Positions 1 through 11,298 of a stretch of DNA of 62,000 nt are shown piece after piece (position 1 is the stretch's first letter; every line of letters starts with the position of its first letter). The stretch is from Cryptomeria japonica. Taxonomy: Eukaryota > Streptophyta > Pinopsida > Cupressales > Cupressaceae. A program made the translations under genes and the position numbers. A model generated the notes under the pieces. It made no database searches. It saw only the letters and a list, made by a program, of their open reading frames with translations, and was not told the origin of the DNA. Where the stretch lies: positions 145,823,091 through 145,885,090 of the forward strand of contig NC_081406.1 in the NCBI RefSeq assembly GCF_030272615.1. The letters run 5' to 3'.

Positions 1-1320
1 TTTTCCATTTCATTTCTCACCTCTTCAACAGGTTTCTTTCCTTTCAAGTCATTTGGCCCTTTCTTCTTGCCAAATTGTTTCCTATCTTTAGACTGGTTAT
101 AGGATTGATTCCTGTACTTTCTGTCTAAATGATTGATCTTATGGCAATTGAAACATGCCATACCAATTGTATTCCATGGTCGTGCATTGTTTCTTAGACC
201 CATTTTCATCTTGCAATTTGTTATAGTATGACCAAAATTACCACAAGTGGAATAGGTGGCATTGAACTAATTACTCTTTCTATTAGGGATAACCGGTTTA
301 GATGGTGATCTTGATGCATTTGTATTGAACATGCATTCTTTATCTTTGTGTCCATATTTATTGCATGTAAAGCAATATCCATCAAAGCTTCTTTTATTAG
401 ACATCCTGCTAGATTGAGATGTACACTCATAAGCGTTCTAACCATACTTGTGACAATTATAGAAATAACTATCAAAGGTAAAAGACTTCTTTTGATTGAC
501 AGGTTAATTTCTATAGACATCAAACTTATGACCCGGTTTACCACAATGATTGCAAGAAGATTTATAAAACTTCATACCTTTCATTCCTGAATTGTTCCTT
601 TTATCATCCTTCATCCTTTTGGATTTAGATGATTCTCCAGTTTCCATAGGACCTGTACCGGAGTAACCAAGACCTGTTGTCTCCTTTGTTCTCCTCTGAG
701 CTTTTAATTGTTCATCTATCTTCACAGAGCTTTCATTAAATTTTCTCAACTTTTCATTTCTCTCATTTGTAGCTTTCAACTTATTTTTGAGTTGTTCAAT
801 CTCTTTCATCATCTTCTCCTTTTCCTCTGCTTTGTCATGCAGATGCTCATGCATGGATTCATTCTCCTGAGTGAGAATTCAAGTTTCTTCATCTTTTTCA
901 ATAATGATTGCATCATTTTCTCTTAGGGATTCTTCAACAAGCCTTTTGGGTTTTTCATCTTTTGACAAAACTTCTTCTGCATCTCTTTTTCTTTCATCTG
1001 CTATCCCGCCAGCTTCTAGTATTTTAGTCATTCTTAGGGCCTGACTTTCATGCTCTCTTTTTAGATTTGTGATTTCTTCAATCAACTTCTTGTTCTTTTC
1101 CATTAGTTCTGAGACTGCTTCTTCTGCTTCTTCATAACCACTTTGTTTAGAGAGTTGATCTATCATATCCTGACTCTCATTTAGTGGTAGAGCTAGTTCC
1201 TTCCTTTTAGCAAGTGATTTTCTCAGTCTTTCTTTTGGCTGAGCAATCATTTCATTAGCATCATCAGTCTTCTTTTGATACCAGTACTATTCCATGATCT
1301 TTTTCCTCAAGCTTTCAAAC
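1..1320 (-). pseudogene. Element G: coiled-coil/zinc-knuckle gag-like ORF (broken, runs off the window)
   Basis: Read leftwards from about 1320, one frame runs to the window edge with only a few stops (for example near 1290, 865, 515 and 450). The first half is a highly charged Lys/Glu-rich coiled coil (1250-600). The second half holds a row of CX2CX4HX4C-type knuckles: one ending in Tyr near 520 (CNHCGKPGHKFDVY), a wrecked one near 460, an intact CFTCNKYGHKDKEC near 340, one whose first Cys is Tyr near 240, and one with a lost last Cys near 145. The tail (KGK, PVEEV) matches the end of the equivalent ORF in element F at 35771. It starts just after a PBS, where a copia gag would start, yet no UBN2 capsid-like domain is visible. 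Probably a nucleic-acid-binding protein of a non-autonomous element, now a pseudogene. Confidence 0.7.
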
Positions 1321-1340
1321 TTTTCTTTAGAGGACCTATA

Positions 1341-1354
1341 GCTCTGATAGCAAT
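1341..1354 (-). other. Element G primer-binding site (tRNA-iMet type)
   Basis: On the minus strand, directly after the LTR end (CTAACA), the sequence reads ATTGCTATCAGAGC. The usual plant PBS for initiator-Met tRNA is TGGTATCAGAGC, so this is a close, slightly decayed match. It fixes the orientation (minus) and the internal edge of the LTR. Confidence 0.7.
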
Positions 1355-2101
1355 TGTTAGTATTAACCGGTGACTGAGAGTGGGGTGAATCAATCACAAA
1401 AAAAAACTTTAACTAGTTTTCCAAAATATCCACAGACTAGTCCGCTAAAAACTAAACCAATAATTCAAGCATCTCATCATATATTAAAGCAATAATAATG
1501 AAAGAAAGAGACATGCATACATAATAAGTTTAATACAGAACACAAGATGTATACATAGAAACCCTTTGTGAGATGAAGAAAACCACGATGGGTGAACCCA
1601 CAATCCTTTACTGCAGATAAAATATTTGCCCTGTTAGGAGCTTACAACTTGTTCTTTCTGAGAACATCACCCTGTTAGGAGTGACTGGTATCCGGTTAAA
1701 AATACCTTAGAACTCGTTAAAGTTCACCTTGCTAGAGGATTCTACAACTTCATATCTGAAGTGACTCGGTTAAGAGATTTTAAATGAAGAACCAATTAAT
1801 GTTCACCCTGTTGAGGGATTTACAATGCTGCAATTGTTAGAAGGCAACAAAGATGAATGATCTCTCTGATGACACTACCTCTGTCTCATAGATCCTCTTT
1901 GCATGCTATGTTCTGTTGATCAATGTAAGCTACTATGATTCATACCTCTATCTACTAAAATCTATTCTCTTCACCCTTTCCATTCACACACATTTATATC
2001 ACATTAACAACCCCTTTAATCAGTATGAAAGATGTGAATATAATAGCCTTTTATTATGGCGCCAACCTTCCCTCCAAAAATAAAATCTGTTATCACACCT
2101 C
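1355..2101 (-). repeat. Element G 5' LTR (interrupted or truncated at 2101)
   Basis: The LTR starts (plus reading) with TGTTAG and a GACTGAGAGTGGGGTGAATCA block, the reverse complement of the GATTCACCCC-TCTCAGT end seen in the LTRs of elements A, F and I. The interior holds four degenerate copies of a CACCCTGTTAGGAG-like motif (about 1630, 1670, 1725, 1805). It stops where copia element A begins at 2102, and I could not find its continuation beyond A, so its outer end is missing or lies elsewhere. Confidence 0.6.
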
Positions 2102-3195
2102 TGTTGGTATTATGAATATGTTGCATTGGTTTTGTCATTATTGTCAACACTTTTCAACACTTATCCTTCTGGAGATCTTTGGTTATGTTGAACCAACACA
2201 TTATGTTCACTGACATGTTCAGTGACTTATGCACAGTCACCGGTATATTGTTCACTGACAGGTTATATTGTTCACCGACACTGAGGATAACTTGTTATCA
2301 TTTGGAGATCACTTAGTTATGTTGAAAACATGGTTTGGACACTTGGTTTTGGTAGTTTGGTTATTGGTCTAATCGGGTTGACATATTTGTTGTTACCGAC
2401 AAATTGGTCTAGGTTATGGACCGACATGCATTATCTATTCCAGATCAGCACGACACGTTATGGAGATGATTTAATTAATTGGATATTGTTGTATTGAGCC
2501 AACATGAAGCATCACATCTTGACTTATCTGTAATTTATTTAATTGTAATATTCTTGGTTAGCCGACCTACACATTTGTTCTTAGGTTTTGGTATATATGT
2601 AAGATCTCATTTGTGAGATGACGATATAGATAGAGAGACGGTATATGGTCATGGTATTGTAACATGGTATGTGTGAATATTGAAGATCATATGAGCATAC
2701 CATAGAGAAGGTTAAAGGAAGGTTTGAAGGTGATTAGCTGAGCTTAACCGGTACTGAATCCAGCATTGAAGATGCTACTTTGAGAAGTACATTATCATTG
2801 GATTTAATCATCCAATTGTAGTCAGTGTGACTCCTATTTTGTGATTGAGCAGTGAGCTCTAGGTGGTTGGCCTTTTTGCATGTGCAGACCCCATTTGTAT
2901 ACACATACTATCTGCAGTAGTATCATCTGATTGTGGGTAAGATTTCCCACCATGGTTTTTCCCCTTACATGGTTTCCACATACAAATCTTTGTGTTATGT
3001 GTTGTGGATGTTGTTTCTCTTTCTGTTATATGCACTGAGTTTTATCGGTATTAATATTAACTGCTAATCTGTCTACCAACATTAAGTTTGGTTTACCGGT
3101 ATTAAGTATCAAGTTTGATCAAGTTATATTTGGGTTGAAATTAATAGACAACTGATTCACCCCCCCCCTCTCTCAGTTGCCTCTAGGTCCCAACA
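2102..3195 (+). repeat. Element A 5' LTR
   Basis: A 1,094-bp LTR from TGTTGG to CCCAACA. Its first 580 bp repeat at 7745-8325 and the whole length repeats at 57055-58143. A TATA-like GTATATATGTA lies near 2591, with the likely transcription start shortly after. The 3' end has a run of nine C (3160-3168) followed by TCTCTCAGTTGCC, then the terminal CA and the PBS. Confidence 0.92.
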
Positions 3196-3197
3196 AT

Positions 3198-3209
3198 TGG
3201 TATCAGAGC
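3198..3209 (+). other. Element A primer-binding site, tRNA-iMet
   Basis: A perfect TGGTATCAGAGC two bases after the 5' LTR. It is the classic plant PBS complementary to the 3' end of initiator methionine tRNA, which primes minus-strand cDNA synthesis. Confidence 0.92.
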
Positions 3210-3252
3210 TAAGTCCTCTTTTTGCAGAAGTTTAACAACTTGAGGAGATTCT

Positions 3253-4380
3253 ATGGCAACTAACTAATTCAGGAAGGACAGTCTGAAACTTGATGGAACT
3301 AACTATGGTATATGGAAGATCAGAATGGAGACACATCTAAATTGCATTGGAAAAGACATATGGGATGTTACAAAGAATGGCTATGTTGGTTTTACACTGA
3401 ATCAACCTAATCCACCAACATTGGGTAAGGATCAAGACAATAATTGCAAGACAAGAGAAGAACTCTTGAGCGCCTTGTCAGATCAGAAAATCATGGGATC
3501 ATCAAACCGATCTACTGCTAAATCTATTTGGGATGAATTGGAGACATTGAATAAAGGAGATACCACTGTCAAAATTGCAAAACTGGAATGCTTCCGGGTT
3601 AGGTATGAAAATCTGAAAATGGAAGAAGATGAAATTTTTTTTGCTTTTATGGAAAGGGTTAATGAAATTGTTTTGGGCATACAATACTGTGGAGGTTTCT
3701 TGAGTGAAGATGAAACTATTTCTAAAGTTTTAAGAGCATTGCCATCGATATACAAAATGAAAGTAACTGCTATTAATGAGTTGAGAATAATGCCTAATAC
3801 ATCAGTATCTAGAGATACCTTGGTTGGAAAACTTTCAACATTTGAGCATGAGGAATTTGGTCTTGTTGCTACAATTAAGACAAATTTAGCCTTCAAAGCA
3901 TCATCATTTGCAACATCATCATCATCATTTGATAAATCTAATTGGAAAGCACTTTATGCAAGAGAACTTGAAGATATCAGGAGAGAAAATGAAGAATTGG
4001 AAGAACTTGAAGCACTATTTGCAAGGAAAATCCCTAAAGGTCCTATTGGAAGTAAGTATGAAGGTAAAGCACCATTTAAATGTTTTAACTGCAATAAAGT
4101 TGGTCATATGGCAACTAGATGTCCTGATAGACATGCAAGTTTAAGAGAAGTTAAAAGGACATATAAGCCTAACCCTAAATATCAAACATACAGATTTAAG
4201 AAAAATGGAGACAAATCATGTTACTATGCTGATGAAGGAGTTACCAATGATTCTGATGAAGAACTAGCAGACAATGGATGGGCTTTTGTTGCAATAAAAG
4301 AAGATCAACCAGCACCTCCTATTCCACCAGTAGAGCAAGCCCTGGTAGGTAAATTGAAGAAAAGGATGAATGGATTATAG
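3253..4380 (+). pseudogene. Element A gag (UBN2 type) with zinc knuckle
   Basis: The copia-type gag starts at the ATG at 3253 but meets TAA at the fifth codon (3265); in the sister copy I (58202) this codon is ATT and the start codon is ACG instead of ATG. From the internal Met at 3325 the frame is open for 351 codons. It shows the gag-polypeptide/UBN2 fold region (LDGTNYGIWK before the Met, then a helical region to about residue 190), a short coiled coil, and an intact knuckle CFNCNKVGHMATRC near 4080. The gag product forms the virus-like particle and binds RNA. A one-base deletion near 4350, judged against copy I, throws the frame out before the protease. Confidence 0.9.
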
Positions 4381-4625
4381 ATTCTGAATGTTCACATCAT
4401 ATGACTGGTGATAAAAGTAAATTCTTATCTTTTCAGGAATACAATGGAGGTCTAGTAAGATTTGGGGATGACAAAGCTTGTTTGATCAGAGGAAAAGGCA
4501 CTATATCTTTTGATGGTAAGCACAATACTGACAATGTTTATTATGTTGAAGGTTTGAAACATAATCTTTTGAGTGTTGGTCAATTAGTTGAATACAATTC
4601 AAGAATGGTAAATGCAGAATCATGA
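4354..4625 (+). pseudogene. Element A aspartic protease region
   Basis: After the gag frameshift the next frame reads DEWIIDSECSHHMTGD. This is the copia retropepsin start, in which the catalytic triad is normally D-S-G; here Gly is replaced by Glu (GAA), so the protease should be inactive. The family pattern continues (NVYYVEGLKHNLLSVGQL) to a TGA at 4623, where another small deletion shifts the frame into the integrase segment. Confidence 0.85.
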
Positions 4626-5740
4626 ATAGAACTGGTTTGGAGATTGCAACCGGTAATCAGACTAGAGGTAATATCTTTCATTTGAATAACAATGAAAAAA
4701 CATGCTTGATTTCACACATTGATGAAAGTTGGTTATGGCATAAAAGACTCTGTCATGTGAATTTTGATTGCATTATAAAGATTAGTTCATCTAAGGAAGG
4801 AAGGGATTTACCTAAGATTGTAAAACCTCATAATTTGGTATGTAAGGAATGTCAAATGGGAAAGCAAACTAGAACAAATTTTAAGAGTATTTATGAGAAA
4901 TCCAATAATGTTCTTGATTTAATTCATACTGACTTGTGTGGTGCGGCAAGAACAAGAAGTCTACAGGAAGATAGATACTTTATGCTAATCATTGATGATT
5001 ACTCTAGAATGTGTTGGGTTACTTTTCTCAGGGAGAAATCAGAAGCTTTTGGGAAATTCAAATTATTCAAGGCAATGGTTGAGAATGAAACTGATAAGAA
5101 AATCAAAAGTTTAAGATCAGATCAAGGAGGTGAATTTACATCTAAGGAGTTTAATACATTTTGTGAAGTGAATGGAATTAGAAGACAACTATCAACACCC
5201 TAGACACCTCAGCAAAGTAGAGTTGTGGAAAGGAAGAACAAAACTATTCTAGATGCACCCAGAAGCATGATATTAGAAGCAAATCTACCTCATGTGTACT
5301 GGAGAGAAGCAGTGAATACAACGATTTACACTTTTAGTAGAGTTCACATAAAAGGTGAAACCGGTAAGACACCTTATGAACTATGATTTGGTAATACTCC
5401 TACTCTTAAATACTTCAGAATATTTGGAAGAAAATTCTACATTAGGAGAGATGAGTATATTGGCAAATTTGATCCTAGAAGTGATGAAGGAATATTTCTT
5501 GGTTATTCATCTAATAGTAAGGCGTATATATGTTTTAATAAAAGATTGTAGAAAACCATTGAGAGTGCAAATGTGAAGATAGATGAACATTTTAGTGGAA
5601 ATTCAAGGTCTATGGATTTTGAACCGGCAGTTGAGATGATCATAAATGAACCTATATAGAGTGCACCGGTATAGAATGTGGATCCAATCACACCATCATC
5701 AGATAATTCCACAGTGACTGAAGAACAATAGCAAGTGAAC
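4622..5740 (+). pseudogene. Element A integrase
   Basis: The frame contains the HHCC zinc-binding head (HKRLCH ... CKECQMGK, 4740-4865) and the core: HTDLCG (first Asp, near 4930), SDQGGEF (second Asp, near 5120) and VVERKN (Glu, near 5225) in the usual copia order. In-frame stops occur at 5203 (TAG where copia elements have Tyr in TPYTPQQ), 5385 (TGA in place of the Trp of YELWFG), 5549 and several beyond 5650. The QQNG motif before the catalytic Glu reads QQSR. The region after 5600 is the low-complexity linker to RT. Originally it inserted cDNA into the host genome; now it is non-functional. Confidence 0.88.
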
Positions 5741-5871
5741 ACACCCAGGTATGTAAGATTGAATCACTCTGAAAGTCAGATAATTGGGAATAAGTATCAA
5801 GGTGTTATGACAAGAGGAAGACTGGAAAATGAAGAGGTATGTCTAATTTATCAAATTGAACAGCATTTGTT

Positions 5872-6600
5872 ATTGAGGCATGTGAAGATAAACATTGGAT
5901 TAAAGCTATGTAAGATGAATTAGAACGCATTGAAAAGAACAATACATGGATATTGGTTCCCCGCCCTAAAGACAAAAATGTAATTGGAACTAAATGGGTA
6001 TTCAGAAATAAACTTAATGAAGATGGTAAGGTAATTAGAAACAAAGCAAGATTAGTGTGTAAAGGATATTCACAAAAAGAGGGAATTGATTACAATGAAA
6101 CCTTTTCACCGGTAGCTAGAATTGAGCCAGATAGATTATTTCTTGCATTTGTAGCACACAAGAACTATAAAGTATGTCAAATGGATGTAAAATGTGCATT
6201 TCTGAATGGTTGTCTTGAAGAGGAAGTTTAAATTGAACAACTTGATGGATTTTTATTAACAAATGATAAAGATATGGTTTGCAGATTAAGGAAAGCTTTA
6301 TATGGATTGAAGCAAGATCCTAGAATCTGGTATGCTAGATTGGACAAATATATTTTAAATCTTGGTTACACTAAAGGTAATGCTAACAACAACTTATATT
6401 TCAAAGTGACTAATGAAGATATCTTGGTTATTGAATTTTTTGTTGATGACATCATTTTTGGAGGAGAAGATGGATTGTGCAAAGACTTTGCTAATAAGAT
6501 GCAGGAAGAATTTGAAATATCAATGATTGGGGAGATAAAATTATTTTTAGGATTGTAGATTTCACAGACTGATAAAGGTATATTCATATGTCAAACAAAG
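5872..6600 (+). pseudogene. Element A reverse transcriptase
   Basis: The frame opens with an EDKHWIKAM segment (TAA follows the Met, about 5911) and the copia RT signature [19 protein letters not shown], then [16 protein letters not shown], the [11 protein letters not shown] block (catalytic Asp), LYGLKQ and the active-site box FVDDII (YVDD in most copia elements; here Tyr is Phe). Stops interrupt it near 6229 and 6556. It copied element RNA into cDNA. The reading order integrase then RT places this in Ty1/copia rather than Ty3/gypsy. Confidence 0.92.
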
Positions 6601-7380
6601 TACTTGAAGGAATTATTGAAGAAATTTGGTATGGAAAACTCTAAACCGGTAAGTACTCCTATGACTACAACTGATAAATTGACATTGAAGGATGATTCAG
6701 CTCTTGTTAATCCGACAAGATATAAATCTATGATTGGAGGTTTACTGTATTTGACACAAACAAGATTTGATATAATGAATGCAATATGTATCGTTTCAAG
6801 ATTTCAGAGTAATCCTAGAGAAAATCATGAATCAACAGTAAAAATGATTTTTCGGTATCTACAAGGCACAACAAATCTTGATTTATGGTATCCTAAAGAT
6901 CAAAATTTTGATTTATGTGCATACACCAATGCAAATTGGGCAGGAGATGTAGATGACAGAAAGAGCATCATCGGCAGGGCATTCTTTCTTGGTAGCGGAT
7001 TAATTTCATGGTTGAGCAAGAAACAGAGTTGTACATCATTATCAACAATAGAATCAGAATATGTTGTAGCAACAACTAATTGTACTCAAGTATTATGGAT
7101 TAAGAAAATGTTGAAGGACATAAAGGTAAAATGCAAAGAACCTATAATGATTTATTGTGATAATTCAACAACAATTGATATATCTAAGAATCCGGTATTT
7201 CACTCTAAAACTAAACATGTTTCTATCAAATATAATTTTTTTGAAAGAGAATGTTGAAGCAAAAGAAGTGAGATTGGTTTATGTGAATACTAAAGAGTAG
7301 ATTGCAGATATATTTACTTAGCATTTTGCCTAAGGAAACTTTTGAATATATCAGAGAGCAGCTTGGGGTAATACCCTCAC
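6601..7380 (+). pseudogene. Element A RNase H and C-terminal tail
   Basis: An open frame of 217 codons (6604-7257) covers the copia RT thumb and RNase H: KPVSTPM, YKSMIGGLLYLT, then TNANWAGDVDDRKS, where the first catalytic Asp of the usual DADWAGD is Asn, STIESEYVVA with the catalytic Glu, and the YCDNSTTIDISKNPVFHSKTKH region. A frameshift at about 7250 moves the tail (EVRLVYVNTKE, IADIFT) to another frame with stops at CAA/CAG-like positions. It normally removed RNA from the RNA-DNA hybrid. Confidence 0.9.
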
Positions 7381-7744
7381 CGGTAGAGACTTAGACAGTT
7401 GATGATTGCCATCAAACCGATAGAATTAACAGAGAAAACCTTTTTCCGGCTTTGATGGAGGGGAGATACTTCTCAGGGGGAGTAGTTGATTATAAGAATT
7501 GGTTGTATCCGGTATTTATATTGCTTTGGCATTTGACGCCAAAGGGGGAGAGATATCTATTGAAAAACATTATCCTTTGGGGAGAGATTATTTATTGGGG
7601 GAGTGATATATACTCTCTACATTTGTATTTTGATTTTAGGTATTGATCTATTTGAGAGATTGTTGGTTTTTGGTTTTTGGCATTCTGTTTTGGCACTTAG
7701 ATGTTTTTCCATCTTCTGTTGCCATCAATGCCAAAGGGGGAGAT
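7381..7744 (+). other. Element A 3' untranslated region with repeated purine tracts and the polypurine tract
   Basis: No coding signal. It holds several purine-rich strings (GCCAAAGGGGGAGAG near 7541, GGGGAGAG near 7580, GGGGGAGTG near 7600) and the polypurine tract GCCAAAGGGGGAGAT that abuts the 3' LTR at 7745. The tract primes plus-strand cDNA. Repeated tract-like strings before the true one are common in copia elements of this type. Confidence 0.8.
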
Positions 7745-8325
7745 TGTTGGTATTATAGATATGTTGCATTGGTTTTGTCATTGATGTCAACACTTATCCT
7801 TCTAGAGATCTTTGGTTATGTTGAACCAGCACATTATATTCACTGACATGTTCAGTGACTTATGCAGTCACTGATATATTGTTCACCGACAGGTTATATT
7901 GTTCACCGACACTTAGGATGACATGTTATCATCTAGAGATCACTTGGTTATGTCGGAGACATGGTTTGGACACTTGGTTTTGGTAGTTTCATTATTGGTC
8001 TAATTGGGTTGACATATTTGTTGTTACCAACAAATTGGTCTAGGTTATGGACCGACATGCATTATCTATTCCAGATCAGCATGACACGTTATGGAGATGA
8101 TTTAATTAATTGGATATTGTTGTATTGAGCCGACATGATGCATCACATCTTGACTTATCTATAATTGATTTAATTGTAATATTCTTAGTTAGCCGACCTA
8201 CACATCTGGTCTTAGGTTTTGGTATATATGTAAGATCTCATTTGTGAGATGAAGATATAGATAGAGAGACAGTATATGGTCATGGTATTGTAACATGGTA
8301 TGTGTGAGTATTGAAGATCATATGA
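7745..8325 (+). repeat. Element A 3' LTR, truncated
   Basis: It matches the 5' LTR from TGTTGG for about 580 bp, including the TATA-like box near 8222, then ends abruptly in TATGA at 8325. The 5' LTR continues with GCATACCATAGAGAAGG at the matching point. The missing ~510 bp includes the C-run end. Confidence 0.9.
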
Positions 8326-8446
8326 AGTCAAGGTTTATGAATCAAACTACTCATTGAGACTTAGACAATTGATTGAATTTCCCAATGAAGTCAAGATTTA
8401 TGAGTCAAACTACTCGTTGAGACTTAGACAATTGATGTAATTGCTT
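8324..8446. repeat. Two-copy 63-bp tandem duplication at the truncation point of element A
   Basis: Two units, 8324-8386 and 8387-about 8446, each starting GAAGTCAAG(G/A)TTTATGA and containing ACTC(A/G)TTGAGACTTAGACAATTGAT. They differ at a handful of sites. The first unit begins exactly at the broken LTR edge. Confidence 0.85.
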
Positions 8447-10550
8447 ATTTGGATTTTGTTTGATTAGTTGACCAATTGACAGTTTGGTTTAAAAGACAAA
8501 CACAATAACTTGTGGTTGTGTACAAGATGACCTAGATGATAAAGGGCTCCATAGCTTGATCAAGGAGATGGATAATGATGCAGGTTATGCAGTGATGATG
8601 ACCTGGATAGGGAGGGTGAGGGGGGAGTTAGCTATGTATGAAAGATATGTAGTGATATGGATTGATGGATGGATGAAATGTAATGGCAGGATACCTTTTG
8701 ATCTTGACCAAGGTGTTGGAAACCAAGGTTGAGATTTACACCTATTACAGACAAGGAATATTCCCCCCCATTCTGGTTCACATACTAATGGTCGAGGTAT
8801 ACATTGTAGTCAATAAGCCATAGTGATCCATGACTCTGTATTTTTGCATAGGATCTCATAGCTTAGTGAACTTCTCACATAGAAACCATTAGTATTTTCC
8901 CCAGAACTTCATTGGAACAATCCACAGATAGAAAACAAAGAAAATATACTATGAACCATCTTGGCCACTCTAATCACTTGTGGATATCCTTGAGTGACAT
9001 AGGAACATGATGTAAATCAGTAAAAGACAAAAGCATTATCAAAAGAAGAACAACCAAAGAATATTCTTGTCAAAAGATGTGTCGTCATGTCTTATTGTAA
9101 GGAAGGATGCATCCTTGTTAAGACAATTATTTGATGTTTAGCCTATGTAGTTGACCATTTGTAGACTAATTGATAGTTTGTCTTGTTTGAGTATTTGATT
9201 TGTTGGCTCAGTTTGTTTTTGTGTGTGATCGAATGTTTATGTGAAATAGAATTAATTTATTGCAAAGTTTTTGATTGATTTTTGTGTTGTTTTTGGATTT
9301 TTTTGGGATGTTTTTGGATTTTTTTGGGATGTTTTTGGATTTATTTTGAAATTTTATAATTTTTTTTGGGATTATTTTAAGAGGTTTTCAAATCTTTTTG
9401 GGATTATTAGGTTAAAAATTGTGCCCCTAGTATATGGGCCTATTATGATGTGATGATCAACAAAAATGCACTTAGAGACAATGAAATTTTCGACATGAAA
9501 TTCTACTGTGCAAGATGCAAGATGAAAGATGCATGTTCCTATTTGAGAAAGGATAATTGTCTGAGGTTATTACTTTGTAATACACTAGTCATTTTGAAGG
9601 TGTAAACATTTCAGAGATAGGAGTTCAATTCGTTCTCAAGAACTGTCGGACAATCCACCTTAACACACTAAGTGACTAGGATTTGTGAATGGAGATGCAT
9701 AAAACTTCCCTATCGATTCTCAAGACTTTTGATCTTCTTTTGCCTATGTGTGTGTAATTGAATTTATTATGACCCTTGTAACCATTAGAGGTCCTTAGAA
9801 TCCTATATGACTAGCTACATAAGTTATTCTGACTTCAAAAGCATCTTGGATAGAGCCTCGCTACCAGTGAGACGTCTATAGCCCCGATGAGGGTATTCAT
9901 TGTAATTTCTTGAATATTGATCCATTTCCAGTAGGCATCTATAGCCCTGATGGAGTTACTCATATGTTCCCATAGCGAAGCTTTTATTTTACTTTCTTGA
10001 ATGATATTTCAGTTATATATCTTTTCTCTTTTGCCTTGATATTTTGATATGTAATTATACATAGCTCTTTTTCTTTTATATTCTTGTATTGGCTTGTAAG
10101 TAATAAAACCTACATGGGTATGACAATTACAGTGACACTGAAGTAGAATTTAGGATTTTCCACTATCCATATGATCAACTAGCTATCTACAATGACTTAG
10201 AGAAAATGATTAATGTGTAAGATATATCAATTGATAGATTTTTGGTAACAAGGCTCAATAGTAAAACTTCTACCCAACCATAGATAAAGCTCAATCGCAA
10301 GGTGACGTTGAAGATAAATGACCTAAGACTTTCAAAAAATTCATGTACAAGTATCTAAGAAATGAGACAACCTTCGCTTCTCTGGAGCGCAAACAGGTAT
10401 TTAACTAAAAAAATCTCCTTGCTTTATTGATGTGGCTATATGCTAATGCAGAGACTATATCCTATAAAGATTGTAAATGTGATGTGCTTGAAAAGAAACT
10501 AAATGCAATGCAGTGCATTTTAAGAAAATCAAATGTGAATACAACCTAAT
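8447..10550. other. No gene seen: AT-rich unassigned DNA
   Basis: No reading frame of interest. A T/G-rich minisatellite (about 24-bp unit, GGATTTTTTTGGGATGTTTTT) lies at about 9283-9345. A ~63-bp imperfect direct repeat around CTATAGCCC(C/T)GATG lies at 9875 and 9938. The stretch may be old LTR or element sequence, but I found no partner copy in the window. Confidence 0.5.
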
Positions 10551-11298
10551 CTAACCACAAACAATGGGCTTTATGAATCCCACATACCACAACTTTTGTA
10601 ACTCTTCTTTTAAAGCAATATGTAGATTCGTCTTCTTGAGTTTTAGTTTGTATGGCTTGATTCTAGGTAACAATGGTGTGTGATGTAACACTAACTCTAG
10701 ATCCACCCCTGGCATATCAACATATAACTCAACCAAGTATATATTATGCACAACTTCAGCTTCTTTTGTGTTTACTTCTATCTTTTCCACCAATGATGTG
10801 GAATTTTCTTGTGCGATAAAAAGATATTTTCGTTCAATTTTACCAATGTTTTCAATCTTATCAGGGTCTTGTGAAGTAGAGATTGCTTCTCCAAAGTATG
10901 TCATGTTGTTAAGGTCTATTGCAAAATCTACGTTGTTTCATCATATAGGGATCCATCTCTAATACCTAGGAACTTTTCTATAACTTCGTCATTTTCAAAC
11001 AAGTCAAGATGAGGTGGTTCTTCTTGCCCCAATCTATAAGACAAAGATTCGTATCATTATCATACCATGGTGCTTCTAACATCATGCATACATTGTTATC
11101 ATAGTCATATTTCCATGAATTTGGGTCTATTTTCTTATCCTCATCTGTGATACCATCATTTTTGTCTCCTGGGTTAACAATGACTTTAGCAACCACTGCA
11201 TCTCCTGTGTTGATAGCATTGATGGTATAATCATATGAGACCTTTGTACAGTTGGCAGTATTTATTTGTGTTCTTGATGTTGATGATAGGGACAACAT
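10551..11298 (-). pseudogene. Ty3/gypsy pol fragment (region just before and at the start of RT)
   Basis: Read leftwards, the lower ORF (10551-10904) ends in YVDMPGVDLELVLHHTPLL, then IKPYKLKLKK and a HIALKEELQKL..GFIKP block. This is the degenerate counterpart of the segment preceding RT in Tat/Athila-type gypsy elements (DMPGLD..., then an IKEEIxKxLxxGFI-type block). The upper ORF (10978-11298) is the adjoining upstream piece, with no clear motif except acidic stretches. The RT core (YxDD) is absent: the frame stops at 10551 and nothing recognisable follows. Family-level assignment is by pattern only. Confidence 0.55.

Larger units (their letters stand above)
2102..8325 (+). mobile_element. 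Element A: Ty1/copia LTR retrotransposon, degenerate, 3' LTR truncated
   Basis: 5' LTR 2102-3195, PBS 3198-3209, gag, protease, integrase, RT and RNase H in copia order (integrase before RT), polypurine tract before 7745, and a 3' LTR that matches the first ~580 bp of the 5' LTR then stops at 8325. The element is dead: each enzyme domain carries stops or frameshifts and several catalytic residues are changed. Because the 3' LTR is cut short, no target-site duplication can be tested. The same family recurs as element I at 57055. Confidence 0.93.

Noticed and set aside
9271-9453. Frame with GFFWDVFGFFWDVFG repeats
   Set aside because: Translation of a T/G-rich minisatellite.
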